A stretch of DNA of 64,000 nucleotides, taken from the NCBI GenBank assembly GCA_017561265.1, contig JAFZDJ010000022.1, forward strand, positions 33,005-97,004, written 5' to 3'. The stretch comes from Bacteroidales bacterium (lineage in GTDB: Bacteria > Bacteroidota > Bacteroidia > Bacteroidales > UBA932). This document shows positions 28,294 through 36,686 of this stretch, piece by piece. Every line of letters begins with the position of its first letter. Within the stretch, counting starts at the first letter, position 1. The position numbers were made by a program, and so were the translations under genes. The notes under the pieces are model-generated. The model was not told where the DNA came from. It saw only the letters and a program-made list of their open reading frames with translations, and did no database searches.

Positions 28294-28345
28294 AAAATGC
28301 GAGCATATTTCCGTAAATATACTCGCATTTTATCTGTTTAACAAA
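28294..28345 (-). promoter_or_regulatory. GH97 promoter inside a 38-bp palindrome (likely operator)
   Basis: On the minus strand TTTG (28342-28345) is followed after 20 nt by TATATTTA (28314-28321), one base from consensus. The -7 box is enclosed by AAAATGCGAG and its exact complement CTCGCATTTT (28294-28303 and 28322-28331); the inner arms also match apart from one base. The right arm reaches the start codon. It could bind a dimeric regulator, or act as terminator of the upstream barrel gene, since a TTTTT run follows. Confidence 0.55.
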
Positions 28346-28379
28346 TCTTTCCGTCAGATTCCCAATAGGTCGGGAATGA

Positions 28380-30773
28380 TTACATACGATTCTTTGCATC
28401 TGATCCGGCTCCCGAACCCTTATATTTGTTGCTTGACGAATTGAAGCTATAGCGGAGAGTGACGTTCAGACGATGATAGTTCGGCTTGCTTGTCTGATGC
28501 AGCTGAAAATATCCGTTGTCCAGAAAGACCTCTGTCGCTCTCTTCTGAAGCACATCACTGATGCTTGCACGAAGACAGAGGGCATCATTCTTCAACCAGC
28601 ATTTCTGAACGGTAAAATTCAGATTATATGTATCTCTCAAGAAAGTGAACTGCTGCATGTCACCCTTGGTCATCACATTGAGATTTGCCTCGATCTGCCA
28701 GCTGTTCTTAAAGCGGAACGCATTGTTGAAGTCCATGAAGAACACCGGCTTCCTGGCACTCAACGTGCGCTGACCGTCAGGATGGGAAGGATCGAAAAGT
28801 ACCTGCGTATAGAAGTATCGCTGAGCTCCAAGACTCCAGTTAGGGCTATAGCAGCCGAAGGTCGGAGCAGCCGAAAGGAAGGCAGCTATATTACGCAAAG
28901 GATTATCCAGATTCATCTGTCTTATAACGACCACGCCTTGGTCATTGTACTGGAAGGCGCCTTGTGTAAATGTATTGTCTCTCCTCTCGTATGCAACAAA
29001 GAAATTAAGCCATTGATATCCTACTGTAGCACTCACCTCATATATGGTCTCATTCTTCAGCTTGGAGTTACCCTGCTCCAGAGAGAATGAATTCATATAG
29101 TTTATGTTCTCATTCAACCTGTCATAGCTCGGACGTGCAACCTTGGAGCTATATGCCAGGGATGTCCTGAACTTGCCGAACTGGTTTGACCATGATATGG
29201 ACGGAAACAGATCGTCAGTATATCTCGTAAGCGACTGGTCAGGATTCAGGATATCCACATAATCAAATCCGACATGCTCATAACGAAGTCCCGCACTGAG
29301 ATTTCCGAACCTGTCAAGCTTGAAAGCATAGTTCACGAAACCTGCAACATTCTTTTCATTCACATCAGAGTCTGTCGACGGCAGCGGATAACCGGTCATC
29401 GTAAAGCAGCTCGCACGGTCTACGAAACTCATCTCTGTACCAGCCTGCAGCTGTCCTTTCCATACTGGGTACGAAAGCACTAATTTTGTCGCCCACAATT
29501 CAGATGTGCTTTCATGTTCATTCCGCATTTGCGACTTGCCTCTTGTACCGGCTTCCGTAATGTCCGCAACCTGACCATTCTTGCGAGTCACGAAATCCAC
29601 ATTGAAATCGACATTCAGCTTTCCGACCTGACCGTTGTAATAGGCATTTCCGGTCCAGTAATATGGCATGCTCATGGTCTCGCTGCCCTCTGTGACGCTT
29701 TCATCGACATAATCGGCGGAAGGGGACGCCAGATTCCTGAAATCAACAGTATTATTTATTCTGTAATCACCCGTCGGGTTGAAGTTATTGCGAGTCTCCA
29801 CACGCACTCCGACAGAGTGGTTCTGAGAAATCTGCCAGTTCAATCCCAGATTTGCATTGAGATCGTGATTTACATTATGACTGAACCACCATGAATCCTG
29901 ATTGATGTTGATAAGCTGGCCATTGTTTGTGAACCAGCTTGTCTGAACAGGCTGACTTATACTTACATTGTTCTTATCGGCATAATTGACCATTCCAAAG
30001 ACATCGACGGAATTACGACGATACTTGAAATTCAACGTCGCGGCAGGATCGCTGTATCCATATCGCAGGTCCTGATTATTTCCTCCGGTCAGATTGAAAC
30101 CGAAGCCCTCTCCTTGTCTTCTTATAGTCCTGATCCTTACCACAGATGACACAGTGGCTTCATATATGGCTCCGGGATTGGTTATCACCTCTACATTATG
30201 GATTTCATCCGAATGAAGACTTTTCAGTTCATCGACATCCTGTACCTTGCGTCCGTTGATGTAGAAGACAGGAGCTCCCTTTCCGATCACTTCCAGCTTA
30301 TCATCCCTCTGCGTCATGCCGGGAACCTTTGAAAGCATTTCATGTGTCGTACCCGCATTGCCAAGGACAGTACCCTGGATTGTGGTGATCATCGAATTTC
30401 CGGTCAGCTTCGTCTTGGGCATAAAACCTTTCACGACAGCCTCACCAAGCATATTCATGTCCTCTTCCATCACGATGATCTGTCCCCTCACCTCCTCGAC
30501 CGGAAGAGATACGGTCTCATATCCAAGCATAGACAGCTGAAGCGTGCCGATGCTGATGTCTGCAGATATACTGAACATTCCCTGCTCATCCGTCACCGTT
30601 CCGTGCATAATGGTAGAATCCGGAAGTGACAGAAGCACCACGTTTACAAAAGGCATATCCTCGCCATCTTTATCCACGACCTTTCCCGTCAGCTCTCTCG
30701 TCTGGGGAAAAGCCACCTGTGACAGCACTGACATCACCGCCACCGCTATCCATTTCAAGCAATATTTCTTCAT
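28380..30773 (-). CDS. TonB-receptor-like outer-membrane barrel protein (paralog B)
   Basis: This 797-residue protein has a signal peptide, a carboxypeptidase-regulatory-like domain (LTGKVVDKDGEDMPFVNVVL), a plug-like domain (LSKVPGMTQRDDKLEVIGKG, APVFYINGRKVQDVDEL, VEVITNPGAIYEATV) and an OMP_b-brl_3 barrel, ending KYKGSGAG plus a basic tail. It is the last gene of a cluster with two DUF4252 proteins, an ECF sigma factor and a small membrane protein, and starts 15 nt after the second DUF4252 gene. This co-location suggests the sigma factor responds to barrel or envelope state. No transported substrate can be named. Confidence 0.87.
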   Translation of the reverse strand: MKKYCLKWIAVAVMSVLSQVAFPQTRELTGKVVDKDGEDMPFVNVVLLSLPDSTIMHGTVTDEQGMFSISADISIGTLQLSMLGYETVSLPVEEVRGQIIVMEEDMNMLGEAVVKGFMPKTKLTGNSMITTIQGTVLGNAGTTHEMLSKVPGMTQRDDKLEVIGKGAPVFYINGRKVQDVDELKSLHSDEIHNVEVITNPGAIYEATVSSVVRIRTIRRQGEGFGFNLTGGNNQDLRYGYSDPAATLNFKYRRNSVDVFGMVNYADKNNVSISQPVQTSWFTNNGQLININQDSWWFSHNVNHDLNANLGLNWQISQNHSVGVRVETRNNFNPTGDYRINNTVDFRNLASPSADYVDESVTEGSETMSMPYYWTGNAYYNGQVGKLNVDFNVDFVTRKNGQVADITEAGTRGKSQMRNEHESTSELWATKLVLSYPVWKGQLQAGTEMSFVDRASCFTMTGYPLPSTDSDVNEKNVAGFVNYAFKLDRFGNLSAGLRYEHVGFDYVDILNPDQSLTRYTDDLFPSISWSNQFGKFRTSLAYSSKVARPSYDRLNENINYMNSFSLEQGNSKLKNETIYEVSATVGYQWLNFFVAYERRDNTFTQGAFQYNDQGVVVIRQMNLDNPLRNIAAFLSAAPTFGCYSPNWSLGAQRYFYTQVLFDPSHPDGQRTLSARKPVFFMDFNNAFRFKNSWQIEANLNVMTKGDMQQFTFLRDTYNLNFTVQKCWLKNDALCLRASISDVLQKRATEVFLDNGYFQLHQTSKPNYHRLNVTLRYSFNSSSNKYKGSGAGSDAKNRM

Positions 30774-30788
30774 AGGAATCTTTCTGGC

Positions 30789-31277
30789 TTACATACCCGC
30801 GATCAGCTTCTCAACATCCGATCGGTTCATTGAACCTTCCAGACTGAAGAACATCATTCCGTCTTCTTCATTGACGATGCACACAAAACTGTTCACCACC
30901 TTTTCGTCGCCCATGGTGTACATCCTGATGGTGCTGCCGCTGTCCTTGACTTCCATCAGAAGTTCGAAGCTTCCCTTGTTCACCATGGCGGTGACTTCCT
31001 TATATAGCTCTGCAGAAGCAGTTGACTTCTTTTCGAAACGCAGCATGTAAAATCCTGAAAATGAACGGACAAGCGGAGCCATATCCATTTTCTTTCCATC
31101 CGCAGTCTCTACATTGATATCCGGCAACTGACCCATGAGCTTGAACATTGTCGGCGATATATATACTGCCGTTGCTCCTTCCTGGTCCGAATATTTGTTA
31201 TACAATCTCTTTCCTTCCTGGGCAAATGCTCCGACTGTCAAAAGGAGCATTAATGATATTGCTATTATCTTTTTCAT
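30789..31277 (-). CDS. DUF4252 secreted protein
   Basis: This 162-residue protein has a signal peptide (ending GAFAQ) and a DUF4252-like body: YKEVTAMVNKGSFELLMEVKDSGSTIRMYT (seen in parts), then a strand with ICIV-like VCIVNEEDGMMFFSLEGSMN and a final LIAGM helix. DUF4252 proteins of Bacteroidota often lie beside ECF sigma factors; their function is unknown. It lies between the anti-sigma-like gene and paralog B. A second DUF4252 gene opens the same cluster at 32684. Confidence 0.75.
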   Translation of the reverse strand: MKKIIAISLMLLLTVGAFAQEGKRLYNKYSDQEGATAVYISPTMFKLMGQLPDINVETADGKKMDMAPLVRSFSGFYMLRFEKKSTASAELYKEVTAMVNKGSFELLMEVKDSGSTIRMYTMGDEKVVNSFVCIVNEEDGMMFFSLEGSMNRSDVEKLIAGM

Positions 31278-31298
31278 TTCTATTGTTTATGACATTGA

Positions 31299-31691
31299 TT
31301 ATTCAAATACTGATGTGACTTTATCAAGTGTGGCCTCAGACTCTTCCGCCATGGCAAGAGCCTTCTGCACCCCACCTGACATTGTGGCAAATGCCTTTTC
31401 CAGCTCGGCGTAGGCCATGTATGGATCGTCGAACGTATCTTTTGGCTCATTCTGCCATTTCGCGATGCCCAGACCGATGCCGGCGAGAACTGCCACTGAA
31501 GCCGCCGCCCCGACAATCCTTGTCCATCGCCCCGGATGTGAATCTTCAGCAATGTCATCAATTATGACTTGCGCATCCAGAGCATACAGAATCCTCTCGG
31601 CGAAGCCTTCGGGAACAGCCGTCCTCTCATCAAGAGAAGCCCTTTCCAGCTCCTCCAGACTCATGTTTTCTATTTCCTTTATAGACTTCAT
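31299..31691 (-). CDS. Small single-pass membrane protein, probable anti-sigma factor
   Basis: This 130-residue protein begins with an acidic amphipathic region (SIKEIENMSLEELERASLDE), has one transmembrane helix at about 59-75 (IVGAAASVAVLAGIGLGIA) and a short acidic exterior tail. It overlaps the sigma gene by 4 nt (ATGA at 31688-31691), the usual coupling of a sigma factor with its anti-sigma. It shows no zinc-finger (ZAS) motif. The anti-sigma role is inferred from topology and coupling, not from a recognised domain. Confidence 0.7.
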   Translation of the reverse strand: MKSIKEIENMSLEELERASLDERTAVPEGFAERILYALDAQVIIDDIAEDSHPGRWTRIVGAAASVAVLAGIGLGIAKWQNEPKDTFDDPYMAYAELEKAFATMSGGVQKALAMAEESEATLDKVTSVFE

Positions 31692-32170
31692 ATATTCAGT
31701 TTCCGTTTAAGAGTTTTCCTTGCAGTGCTTATCAGCACTCTTATATGTACCTGCGAAAGTCCTGAGCGTCTTGATATCTCCTTGTAATCCAGGCCTTCCA
31801 GCACCATCATCTTCATGACTTCCGCCTGCTTCTGCGGCAGCTTGTCCATCTCCCTCATAACCAGCCTCAGCGTATCCTTTGCATCCGTCTGCCTGTCATG
31901 AGGAGGACTCTCCGGAGATGCCGCCAGATCCAATGGTTCCGCTTTCCTCACATCCCGCCGTCGGATCCTGTCAAGGCATATGTTCCTCAGAAGCGACAGT
32001 CCGTAAGCGACCGGATTGCGAAGCCCGCGCAGGCTGCCCCGGGATCGCCATAGCTTCAGATACAGTTCCTGAACGGCATCCTCTGCATCCTGATGCGACT
32101 CCAGCATATAATACGCCGCCCGATAGAACCTTTCAGAGAGAGGCATCCATATGTTCCTGAAATCATTCAT
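31688..32170 (-). CDS. ECF-type RNA polymerase sigma factor (DUF4252 cluster)
   Basis: This 160-residue sigma-70 family protein has region 2 (RAAYYMLESHQDAEDAVQELYLKLW, in parts; LLRNICLDRIRRR) and region 4 (LPQKQAEVMKMMVLEGLDYKEI, then SGLSQVHIRVLISTARKTL). It overlaps the DUF4252 gene before it by 8 nt and the anti-sigma-like gene after it by 4 nt, so all are translated together. It likely directs transcription of its own cluster, though no target promoter was identified. Confidence 0.92.
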   Translation of the reverse strand: MNDFRNIWMPLSERFYRAAYYMLESHQDAEDAVQELYLKLWRSRGSLRGLRNPVAYGLSLLRNICLDRIRRRDVRKAEPLDLAASPESPPHDRQTDAKDTLRLVMREMDKLPQKQAEVMKMMVLEGLDYKEISRRSGLSQVHIRVLISTARKTLKRKLNI

Positions 32171-32684
32171 CCGCTGCCTTCATGACTTCCCCAAGGTTCT
32201 TGATATCCACTGTTCCGAATATGCATAAGATACTCGATTCCTCCGGTACATGTATTATGATATCTCTGATCTTTTCACCATCCTTGGACAAGGTTCCATA
32301 TATATCTACAGAATCTCCGTCATCCTTTACCTCCACTATCTTTTCCGCACCTGCGAGCAAATCTGAAATCTCCTTGTTGAAGGATGCCTTGACTGATGCC
32401 TCCGCATCATAATATTCCACTGCTACAAATTTATTGATCCCGTCCATGATGTCAAGGGCGGCCTTGTCTTCCGGAGTCTCGGCTGCCGCGTTTGCTATCA
32501 GCCTTACAAGCCCTACCGCCAGATTTCCGAAAGTAACCGTTTCAAAGCCTTCCTTTCCTTGATATTTTCCCACCACTTTCAGGATTGCAGATGAATCCAC
32601 ACTCCCTTTCCGAGCCGAAGCGTGGATGATTCCTGTTCCTGCCGTCATGACCACGAGCATGACCATCGCTATGATCTTCTTCAT
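32163..32684 (-). CDS. DUF4252 secreted protein (first gene of the cluster)
   Basis: This 173-residue protein has a signal peptide (ending IIHASA) and DUF4252 features: KEISDLLAGAEKIVEVKDDGDSVDIYG (in parts), then SILCIFGTVDIKNLGEVM. It is the first gene of the unit DUF4252-sigma-membrane protein-DUF4252-barrel, which starts after a terminator at 32763-32798. It shares the fold pattern of the gene at 30789, with low identity. The function of the family is unknown; a periplasmic or surface sensor role in the sigma pathway is possible. Confidence 0.75.
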   Translation of the reverse strand: MKKIIAMVMLVVMTAGTGIIHASARKGSVDSSAILKVVGKYQGKEGFETVTFGNLAVGLVRLIANAAAETPEDKAALDIMDGINKFVAVEYYDAEASVKASFNKEISDLLAGAEKIVEVKDDGDSVDIYGTLSKDGEKIRDIIIHVPEESSILCIFGTVDIKNLGEVMKAADE

Positions 32685-32762
32685 TGTATTGTCCGTTTTA
32701 AGTTAAACATTCTTTCGAGCGCTCACAGATATAGACGCACGGCCATGGGAACTGTTAATAAA

Positions 32763-32798
32763 AAAGTCAGCACAAATTTAACATTTTGCACTGACTTT
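32763..32798 (-). terminator. Intrinsic terminator after barrel paralog C
   Basis: On the minus strand AAAGTCAG pairs with CTGACTTT, extended inward by six further pairs (two of them wobble), and is followed by TTTTTT. It begins 7 nt after the stop of the 32805 gene and separates the two sigma clusters into different transcripts. Confidence 0.8.
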
Positions 32799-32804
32799 CA
32801 TTCC

Positions 32805-35162
32805 TTACATTCTGCTCTGTGCATCTTTTCCTGCTCCCGTACCCTTGTATCGGCTCTTTGAAGCGTTGAAGGTATAGCGGAGAGATATATCCAGGCGGTG
32901 GTTGTTTCGGACCGGCGTCTCCGTATGTATCAGAAATCCTGCATTGGAATACGTATCCTGAAGACTTCGCTTCAAGACATCCTGCAGGCTGACGCGCAGG
33001 CAGAGGGCATCATTCCTGAGCCAGCATTTCTGCACTGCAAAACCCAGATTGTACGCATTTGACGTCATTCTGAAGTTCAGGTTATCTCCTTTGGTACGGA
33101 TGTTCATGTTCGCCTCCAGCTGCCAGCTGCGCCTGAAACGGAAAGCGTTATTCATGGTAAAGAAGAACATCGGCCTTGAATATGAGACCATGACCTTGCC
33201 GGATTCAGTACGAGGATCGTCAAACTCGATATCAGCCCATGGCTTCTGCATTCCCGCACTCCAACCGGGGCTGTACACTCCCCATGTAGGGTTTGCCGAC
33301 AGGAAGACAAGGAGATTACGAACCGGCTGCGGAATATTGCTTCTTTTCACAAGCAGCATACTGTCTTCGCCGTATATATTGAACATCTGTGTCAATGCAT
33401 TATCCAGACGTTCGTATGAAACCGAGAGATTCAGCCACCTGTAACGCGCATTCATTCCGACCTCCTGCTTTCTTTCATTCTTCAGCTTCGGGTCTCCCTG
33501 CAGAAGGGTGAACGAATTGATGTACTTTATCCGGTCGCTCAGGTCATCGTAACCCGGACGGCTGGTCCTGAGGCTGTATGAGAGCGAAGCATGCACAGGG
33601 CCGAACTGTCCAGCCCATGAAAGGCTAGGGAAGAATTCATCCTGATAACGTTTCATGCTGTTGTCATCATCAAGAAGATCGGTATAATCGAATCCGACAT
33701 GTTCATACCTCAACCCTGCGCTGACCGATCCGAACTTCGTGAGACTGAAACCATAGGAGACAAAGGCAGAGACATTGTTCTCGTCCACCTTCGAGTCAGA
33801 TGCCGGGAGCGGATAATTGGTAATCGAATAACTGCTGCCACGCTCGACAGAAGTCGCCTCCGCACCCGCTTCCAGCTGTCCTTTCCATACAGGATACGTC
33901 AGCACAAGCTTGGCCGCCGCAAGCCTCGAAGTCGTCACCCCTTCCTGAAACCTGTCCACCTGCTCCCCGGCATCAATGACATCAGATATGTTGCAGACCA
34001 TATCCTTTCTGTTGGAAAGATAATCCGCATTGAGATTCATGCCCAGTCTGCCGAACTGGCCGCTGTAATAGACATTTCCCTCCCAATCGTATGGCGAATG
34101 TCTCTTCTCGTCTTGAAAAGATTCGTTGACACTTGACACTGATCCCGAAGATTCATCATGGCGAAGGATATCCGTGTCGGATGAATAGTACGTACCGGCA
34201 TCGATAGTGGTACGTCTGACGACTCGTGCTCCGACAGAATGATTCTCCGAAAGCTGCCAGTTGAATCCCATATTATAGTCCAGTCCGCTGGAATAGAAGT
34301 GGTCATTTGCCACACAATCTTCGACAATATAACTATCCTTGCCCGTATACATCTTCACATGATCATAATAGACACTTATCTGATCCCATTTCCAATAATT
34401 GACAGAACCGAACATGTCAAGATCCTTGAAACGGTATCGGAGATTCAGCGTCGCGCTCGGATCACTGACCCCGTTCTGAAGGTCCTGATTATTGGCAGCA
34501 TTCAGATCGAATCCAAATCCTTCACCCTCATGTCTGAGGGTCTTGATACGCACCACTGCCGTTACAGTAGCATCATACTGAGCCCCGGGATTATTGATGA
34601 CCTCCACGCTCTGCACCTCCTCCGAACGCATCTGCTTGAGCTCATTCATATCATGGAGTTTCCTTCCGTTTATATATATGACAGGACTACCCTTTCCAAG
34701 TACCTCCAGCTCATCGCCATTGGCCATAATTCCCGGCACCTTTCCCAACATCTCCAGGACTGTACCGGAGGTTCCAAGCACGGTTCCTTGAATTTCAGTC
34801 ACCATGGAAACAGCTGTCACTCTGGTCTTCACCATCATTCCTGTAGATACGGCTCCTTCCAGCATGGCAGAATCTTCCTTCAGCACGACGGTCATATCGT
34901 CAGACGGTGTCAGATACACGGTTTCATATCCGAGCATAGACACCATAAGGATTCCGTCCTCATCGGTCTGGAGACTGTAAGTGCCTGATTCATCGGTAAC
35001 TGTACCGCTGACGACGGTGGAATCCGCCTTTGAAAGCAAAGCCACATTTGCATAAGCTACCGGATCTCCTTTCATGTCAGTCACACGCCCTTTCAGAACC
35101 TCCTGGGCATAGGAGGTGAGGCCTGCTGAAATCAGCAGACATATCGAAATCAATATTTTCAT
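32805..35162 (-). CDS. TonB-receptor-like outer-membrane barrel protein (paralog C)
   Basis: This 785-residue protein has a signal peptide (TSYAQ), a carboxypeptidase-regulatory-like domain (LKGRVTDMKGDPVAYANVAL), a plug-like domain (LGKVPGIMANGDELEVLGKG, SPVIYINGRKLHDMNEL, VEVINNPGAQYDATV) and an OMP_b-brl_3 barrel, ending RYKGTGAGKDAQSRM. It is closest to paralog B, with long stretches that align directly. It is the last gene of the cluster DUF6249-sigma-anti-sigma-barrel, 24 nt after the anti-sigma-like gene. Its role as receptor or sensor is inferred. Confidence 0.87.
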   Translation of the reverse strand: MKILISICLLISAGLTSYAQEVLKGRVTDMKGDPVAYANVALLSKADSTVVSGTVTDESGTYSLQTDEDGILMVSMLGYETVYLTPSDDMTVVLKEDSAMLEGAVSTGMMVKTRVTAVSMVTEIQGTVLGTSGTVLEMLGKVPGIMANGDELEVLGKGSPVIYINGRKLHDMNELKQMRSEEVQSVEVINNPGAQYDATVTAVVRIKTLRHEGEGFGFDLNAANNQDLQNGVSDPSATLNLRYRFKDLDMFGSVNYWKWDQISVYYDHVKMYTGKDSYIVEDCVANDHFYSSGLDYNMGFNWQLSENHSVGARVVRRTTIDAGTYYSSDTDILRHDESSGSVSSVNESFQDEKRHSPYDWEGNVYYSGQFGRLGMNLNADYLSNRKDMVCNISDVIDAGEQVDRFQEGVTTSRLAAAKLVLTYPVWKGQLEAGAEATSVERGSSYSITNYPLPASDSKVDENNVSAFVSYGFSLTKFGSVSAGLRYEHVGFDYTDLLDDDNSMKRYQDEFFPSLSWAGQFGPVHASLSYSLRTSRPGYDDLSDRIKYINSFTLLQGDPKLKNERKQEVGMNARYRWLNLSVSYERLDNALTQMFNIYGEDSMLLVKRSNIPQPVRNLLVFLSANPTWGVYSPGWSAGMQKPWADIEFDDPRTESGKVMVSYSRPMFFFTMNNAFRFRRSWQLEANMNIRTKGDNLNFRMTSNAYNLGFAVQKCWLRNDALCLRVSLQDVLKRSLQDTYSNAGFLIHTETPVRNNHRLDISLRYTFNASKSRYKGTGAGKDAQSRM

Positions 35163-35186
35163 AAAATCAGATTGTTTTACAAGATC

Positions 35187-35594
35187 TTATATCCGGATGA
35201 TATCCGCCTGACTGACGGTCGCTCCGATTGCAGCAAGACATATGAATCCGAGCAGGGCATGACGCCACTGAAGTATAAGCGCCACAATAATGGTATCTCC
35301 TGTCAGAAATTGAGGAGTAATGAAGAAATAACCTGCACAGAAGATCGGTATGCATATGATGACATCTACAAGAGCCACAAGTATCATCTGCCTCCTGTTA
35401 TGCTTCCTGACAACATCCATTACAGCTGAAAGCATCCTGAGATTTTCCTGGATTCTTGTGTCACGATTCGAGAGGGATGCAGGAACCGGCAGCAGATTGA
35501 TCCGGCGCATCAGTTCTTCCATGAAGGCACCGTCCTTCGGCACAGGAATCCTGTTTTCCTGCATGAATCTTCTTATGTCCTGTTCTGTCTTCAT
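35187..35594 (-). CDS. Two-helix membrane protein, probable anti-sigma factor
   Basis: This 135-residue protein has a cytoplasmic N-terminus (EQDIRRFMQENRIPVPKDGA, then FMEELMRRINLLP) typical of small Bacteroidota proteins encoded after ECF sigma factors. Two transmembrane helices follow (about 70-91, ILVALVDVIICIPIFCAGYF; and about 98-127). The gene overlaps the sigma gene by 4 nt (ATGA). It shows no zinc-binding motif. The anti-sigma role rests on position, overlap and topology. Confidence 0.75.
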   Translation of the reverse strand: MKTEQDIRRFMQENRIPVPKDGAFMEELMRRINLLPVPASLSNRDTRIQENLRMLSAVMDVVRKHNRRQMILVALVDVIICIPIFCAGYFFITPQFLTGDTIIVALILQWRHALLGFICLAAIGATVSQADIIRI

Positions 35595-36094
35595 AATGTA
35601 TCCAGATATTCCTTAAGATGCCTGCGGCCACGGGAAAGATGCGACCTGACTGTCCCCGAAGGCATTCCTGTTATCATTTCTATTTCCTTTACAGACTTTT
35701 CTTCCATATAGAAGAGCAGGATGACCGTCTGTTCCTGCAGAGGGAGATTGCCGATGGCCTGATGCAGATGCTGATATTCATGACTTATGTCAATCTCAGA
35801 TCCGACCGCATCTGCCGGAGGTACACCTGGTGACCGGTCTTCAAAAGAGAGCCATTCCGACTCCTTTCCGGCTCTCTTCTGATAGTCGTACCAGCAATTG
35901 AAGGCTATCCGGAACAACCATGTGGTAAATTTTGACCGACCTTCAAACCGTTCAAAAGAGAGATAGGCCTTCAGGAGAGCTTCCTGCGCAAGATCATCGG
36001 CACGGAACCCGTCTCCCGAGCACAACCCGCACAGGAACCTTCTCAAAGACTCCTGTTCCTGGGCTATCAGCTCTATGAACTGCTCCTTGGTCAT
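35591..36094 (-). CDS. ECF-type RNA polymerase sigma factor (DUF6249 cluster)
   Basis: This 167-residue sigma-70 family protein has region 2 (DDLAQEALLKAYLSFERFEG, TWLFRIAFNCWYDYQKR) and region 4 (LPLQEQTVILLFYMEEKSVKEI, in parts; GMPSGTVRSHLSRGRRHLKEYL). It overlaps the membrane-protein gene before it by one base (TAATG) and the anti-sigma-like gene after it by 4 nt. It probably controls the cluster that ends with barrel paralog C. Confidence 0.94.
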   Translation of the reverse strand: MTKEQFIELIAQEQESLRRFLCGLCSGDGFRADDLAQEALLKAYLSFERFEGRSKFTTWLFRIAFNCWYDYQKRAGKESEWLSFEDRSPGVPPADAVGSEIDISHEYQHLHQAIGNLPLQEQTVILLFYMEEKSVKEIEMITGMPSGTVRSHLSRGRRHLKEYLDTL

Positions 36095-36501
36095 TATCTC
36101 TTATCCTCTTCCTCTATCTGGGATTTGAGATACTTCTTTCCATAGAAGAATGAAACAAGAAGACCGATTCCTACGGCAAGAAGAGGGAAACCGGGATAAT
36201 ATCCCCATGAAGGGAAAGAGGACAGGCCGAAGGCTGCCGAAAGAATGAACATAAGACCCAGGACTGTGAACATGATTCCTGAACCAAGCCTGCTTACAAG
36301 TTCCTTCCTTGTCGACTTCACCTTTGACTTGAGTCCCATAAGGGCATTCTGATCGAGTTCTGCACCGTTCTCGATGGCCTTGATCATTACCTCCATCCTA
36401 TGCTCGGACTTCTTTACATAAATTCTCGCTATAAGAGCCATAATTGTGATTGGCATCACGCCGCTGACCACGATCGGAATAAGTGCTTCTGTAAAAGTCA
36501 T
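36094..36501 (-). CDS. DUF6249-type membrane protein
   Basis: This 135-residue membrane protein has an N-terminal helix (LIPIVVSGVMPITIMALIA), a charged cytoplasmic segment (KKSEHRMEVMIKAIENGAEL, the conserved part of the family), then two helices (about 72-92 and 98-117) and a basic-acidic tail. Such proteins commonly precede ECF sigma genes in Bacteroidales. It opens the cluster and is coupled to the sigma gene by a one-base overlap. The molecular function is unknown. Confidence 0.75.
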   Translation of the reverse strand: MTFTEALIPIVVSGVMPITIMALIARIYVKKSEHRMEVMIKAIENGAELDQNALMGLKSKVKSTRKELVSRLGSGIMFTVLGLMFILSAAFGLSSFPSWGYYPGFPLLAVGIGLLVSFFYGKKYLKSQIEEEDKR

Positions 36502-36567
36502 GATATTTTAAGTTTTATTTACCTGTTAGACTGCACCATTGTAATAAATGTTGCAGCCTCCCATATA

Positions 36568-36672
36568 AAAATCCGACTGGCAGAATATTCCGGCGACCCC
36601 CGCCTCCCCTTTGGGAGGCACCCCCTAGCCGGGGGTGGCATGTCGCCTACTATATTCTGCCAGTCGGATTTT
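36568..36672. repeat. Nested palindromic element, 105 bp
   Basis: A 21-bp arm at 36568-36588 is repeated as its exact complement at 36652-36672. Within lie GGCGAC/GTCGCC and two small hairpins (GCCTCCC/GGGAGGC and CCCC/GGGG around CTAGC). The whole can fold as a branched structure much richer in GC than its surroundings. It lies between the gene at 36687 and the DUF6249 start. It resembles a dispersed palindromic repeat and may end transcription. Confidence 0.75.
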
Positions 36673-36686
36673 CAGTATTGTTGAAA

